Part shown: positions 20,994-21,798 of the stretch, one piece after another
Layout of the letters: each line of letters starts with the position of its first letter
Numbering within the stretch: position 1 is the stretch's first letter
From: a virus
Virus record (IMG/VR): IMGVR_UViG_3300044720_000102
Location: 1-21,798 of that record
Strand: one strand, 5' to 3'
Length of the DNA stretch: 21,798 bases
The notes under the pieces: generated by a model
What the model was told of the DNA's origin: nothing
Databases searched by the model: none
The model's input: the letters and a program-made list of their open reading frames with translations, nothing else
Program-made: the position numbers and the translations under genes

Positions 20994-21475
20994 TGGGTAC
21001 GTCGGCGATCCCGGCCGCGTTGGACGGCTTGCTCGAGCTATCCCGCAACGCCGCTGTCGTGGGTGGCACGTTGGACGGCGTGATCGTGTTCGACGGTCCA
21101 CCGGTGGGTGAAGGCTCCGACGAACTGGAGCTCTACATCGGCGACGACCCGGACGACGAGACGGCAGGGATCAGCGGGACGCAGGACTTCGCCAGCCTGG
21201 GCGGCAACGCCAAGGACGAGACGTTCTCGATCTACTGCACCGCCGTGTCGCGCAGCGGCGACACCGACATGAGGGCCGAGCGGGCTCGCGCGTTCGCCAC
21301 CCTCGCGGCGGTCGAGCAGCTGCTGCGCCAAGGCGTGCCCGGCGCGGATCCGCGGCTCGGCGGCGCTGTGCTGTGGTCCGGGGTCGGCGGCGACATCCGG
21401 TGCACCCAGCTGCAGACCACCAAGGGCGCCTACGTCGAGGTCGGGTTCAACGTCGTGTGCCGCGCACGGATCTGA
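20993..21475 (+). CDS. Tail terminator or head-tail completion protein candidate
   Basis: This 160-aa protein follows the connector with an ATG in a TGATG overlap. The sequence begins with helical IPAALDGLLELSRNAAVVGGTLDGVIVFDGPPVG, then a strand-rich part (ELYIGDDPDDETAGISG), then FASLGGNAKDETFSIYCTAVSRSGD and a helix RAERARAFATLAAVEQLL, ending in TTKGAYVEVGFNVVCRARI. The order and the strand-helix pattern resemble tail terminator/completion proteins, but no motif is decisive. The small size fits. Confidence 0.65.
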   Translation: MGTSAIPAALDGLLELSRNAAVVGGTLDGVIVFDGPPVGEGSDELELYIGDDPDDETAGISGTQDFASLGGNAKDETFSIYCTAVSRSGDTDMRAERARAFATLAAVEQLLRQGVPGADPRLGGAVLWSGVGGDIRCTQLQTTKGAYVEVGFNVVCRARI

Positions 21476-21476
21476 C

Positions 21477-21503
21477 CCCTTTCCCCATCACACCAACAAA
21501 GGG
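21477..21503 (+). promoter_or_regulatory. Possible hairpin covering the ribosome site of the last gene
   Basis: CCCTTT (21477-21482) can pair with AAAGGG (21498-21503), hiding most of the AAAGGGAGG ribosome site of the gene at 21511. The 15-nt loop makes it only moderately stable. Confidence 0.3.
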
Positions 21504-21510
21504 AGGCGCT

Positions 21511-21798
21511 GTGCGCGTCGTCTACGACGGCCCATTCCCGGCCGTGGAAGTTCCGGACCTGGGTTACGTCGTCGAGTGCGGCGTGCCCGTCGACGTGCCC
21601 GACGAGGTCGGCGCCAGCCTCATCGCCCAGGACCCGTGGTCCGAGGTCCTGAGCGATGAGCAGGCCGAGCGGCGGCGCATCGCGGTCGAGCAGGAGGCCG
21701 AGCGCCTGGCCGCCGAGGAGGCCGAGCGTCTCGCGGCCGAGAGCAACGGCACCGGTGAACCGCCGGCTGACCCGCCCACCACCCCCAAGCCGACCAAG
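21511..21798 (+). CDS. Truncated phage protein with Glu/Ala-rich tail
   Basis: The reading frame is open to the window edge (96 codons, no stop). It starts at GTG 21511, preceded by AAAGGGAGG 4 nt upstream. The N-terminal part (VRVVYDGPFPAVEVPDLGYVV and GVPVDVPDEVGASLIAQ) is short and beta-rich; a heptad-like segment follows (EQEAERLAAEEAERLAAE) and then a Pro/Thr-rich end. In the usual order this is a small head or tail protein just upstream of the major tail protein. The function is unknown. Confidence 0.7.
   Translation, partial: MRVVYDGPFPAVEVPDLGYVVECGVPVDVPDEVGASLIAQDPWSEVLSDEQAERRRIAVEQEAERLAAEEAERLAAESNGTGEPPADPPTTPKPTK

Overview
This is a GC-rich window with many GTG starts, short ATGA/GTGA/TGATG gene overlaps and strong GGAGG ribosome sites, all typical of a high-GC actinobacterium or its phage. 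It carries the left and central part of a temperate, tailed (HK97-fold, siphovirus-like) actinophage or prophage. The host cannot be named from the sequence. A Pseudonocardiales- or Streptomyces-like actinomycete is an inference from composition only.

Layout. (1) 1-2442, leftward lysogeny module: a large serine integrase, an unknown 110-aa protein, and an HTH repressor. (2) 2443-2654, divergent control region: five copies of a kTGC-N6-GCAm dyad, two of them overlapping a good sigma-A-like rightward promoter. (3) 2655-12506, a rightward early operon of tightly coupled genes. It holds a Cro-like HTH protein, several small zinc-binding proteins, a block of membrane proteins that includes a DUF2637/SpdB2-like protein, a DEDDh exonuclease, a possible sliding-clamp-like protein, a candidate replisome-organiser/HNH fusion whose gene contains an iteron-like array, and a MerR-type HTH protein at the end. 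No helicase, primase or polymerase is present, so replication would rely on host enzymes. (4) 12540-12730, a separate promoter, two hairpins and an initiator-type tRNA-Met. (5) 12757-21798, the packaging and head module: HNH nuclease, possible cos region, small and large terminase, small membrane protein, portal, prohead protease, major capsid protein, strong terminator-like hairpin, small head protein, glycosyltransferase-like protein, head-tail connector, a tail-terminator/completion candidate, and a truncated Glu/Ala-rich protein at the right edge.

Working together: the integrase and repressor would maintain lysogeny. Derepression would fire the early promoter at about 2578-2606, the early operon would start replication, and the order HNH-TerS-TerL-portal-protease-capsid is the standard cos-type HK97 packaging and head-assembly set. 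The most unusual items are the 11-bp-period iteron array inside the initiator-like gene, the phage initiator-type tRNA with C33, the repeats in the presumed cos region, and the membrane-protein block resembling plasmid spread functions.
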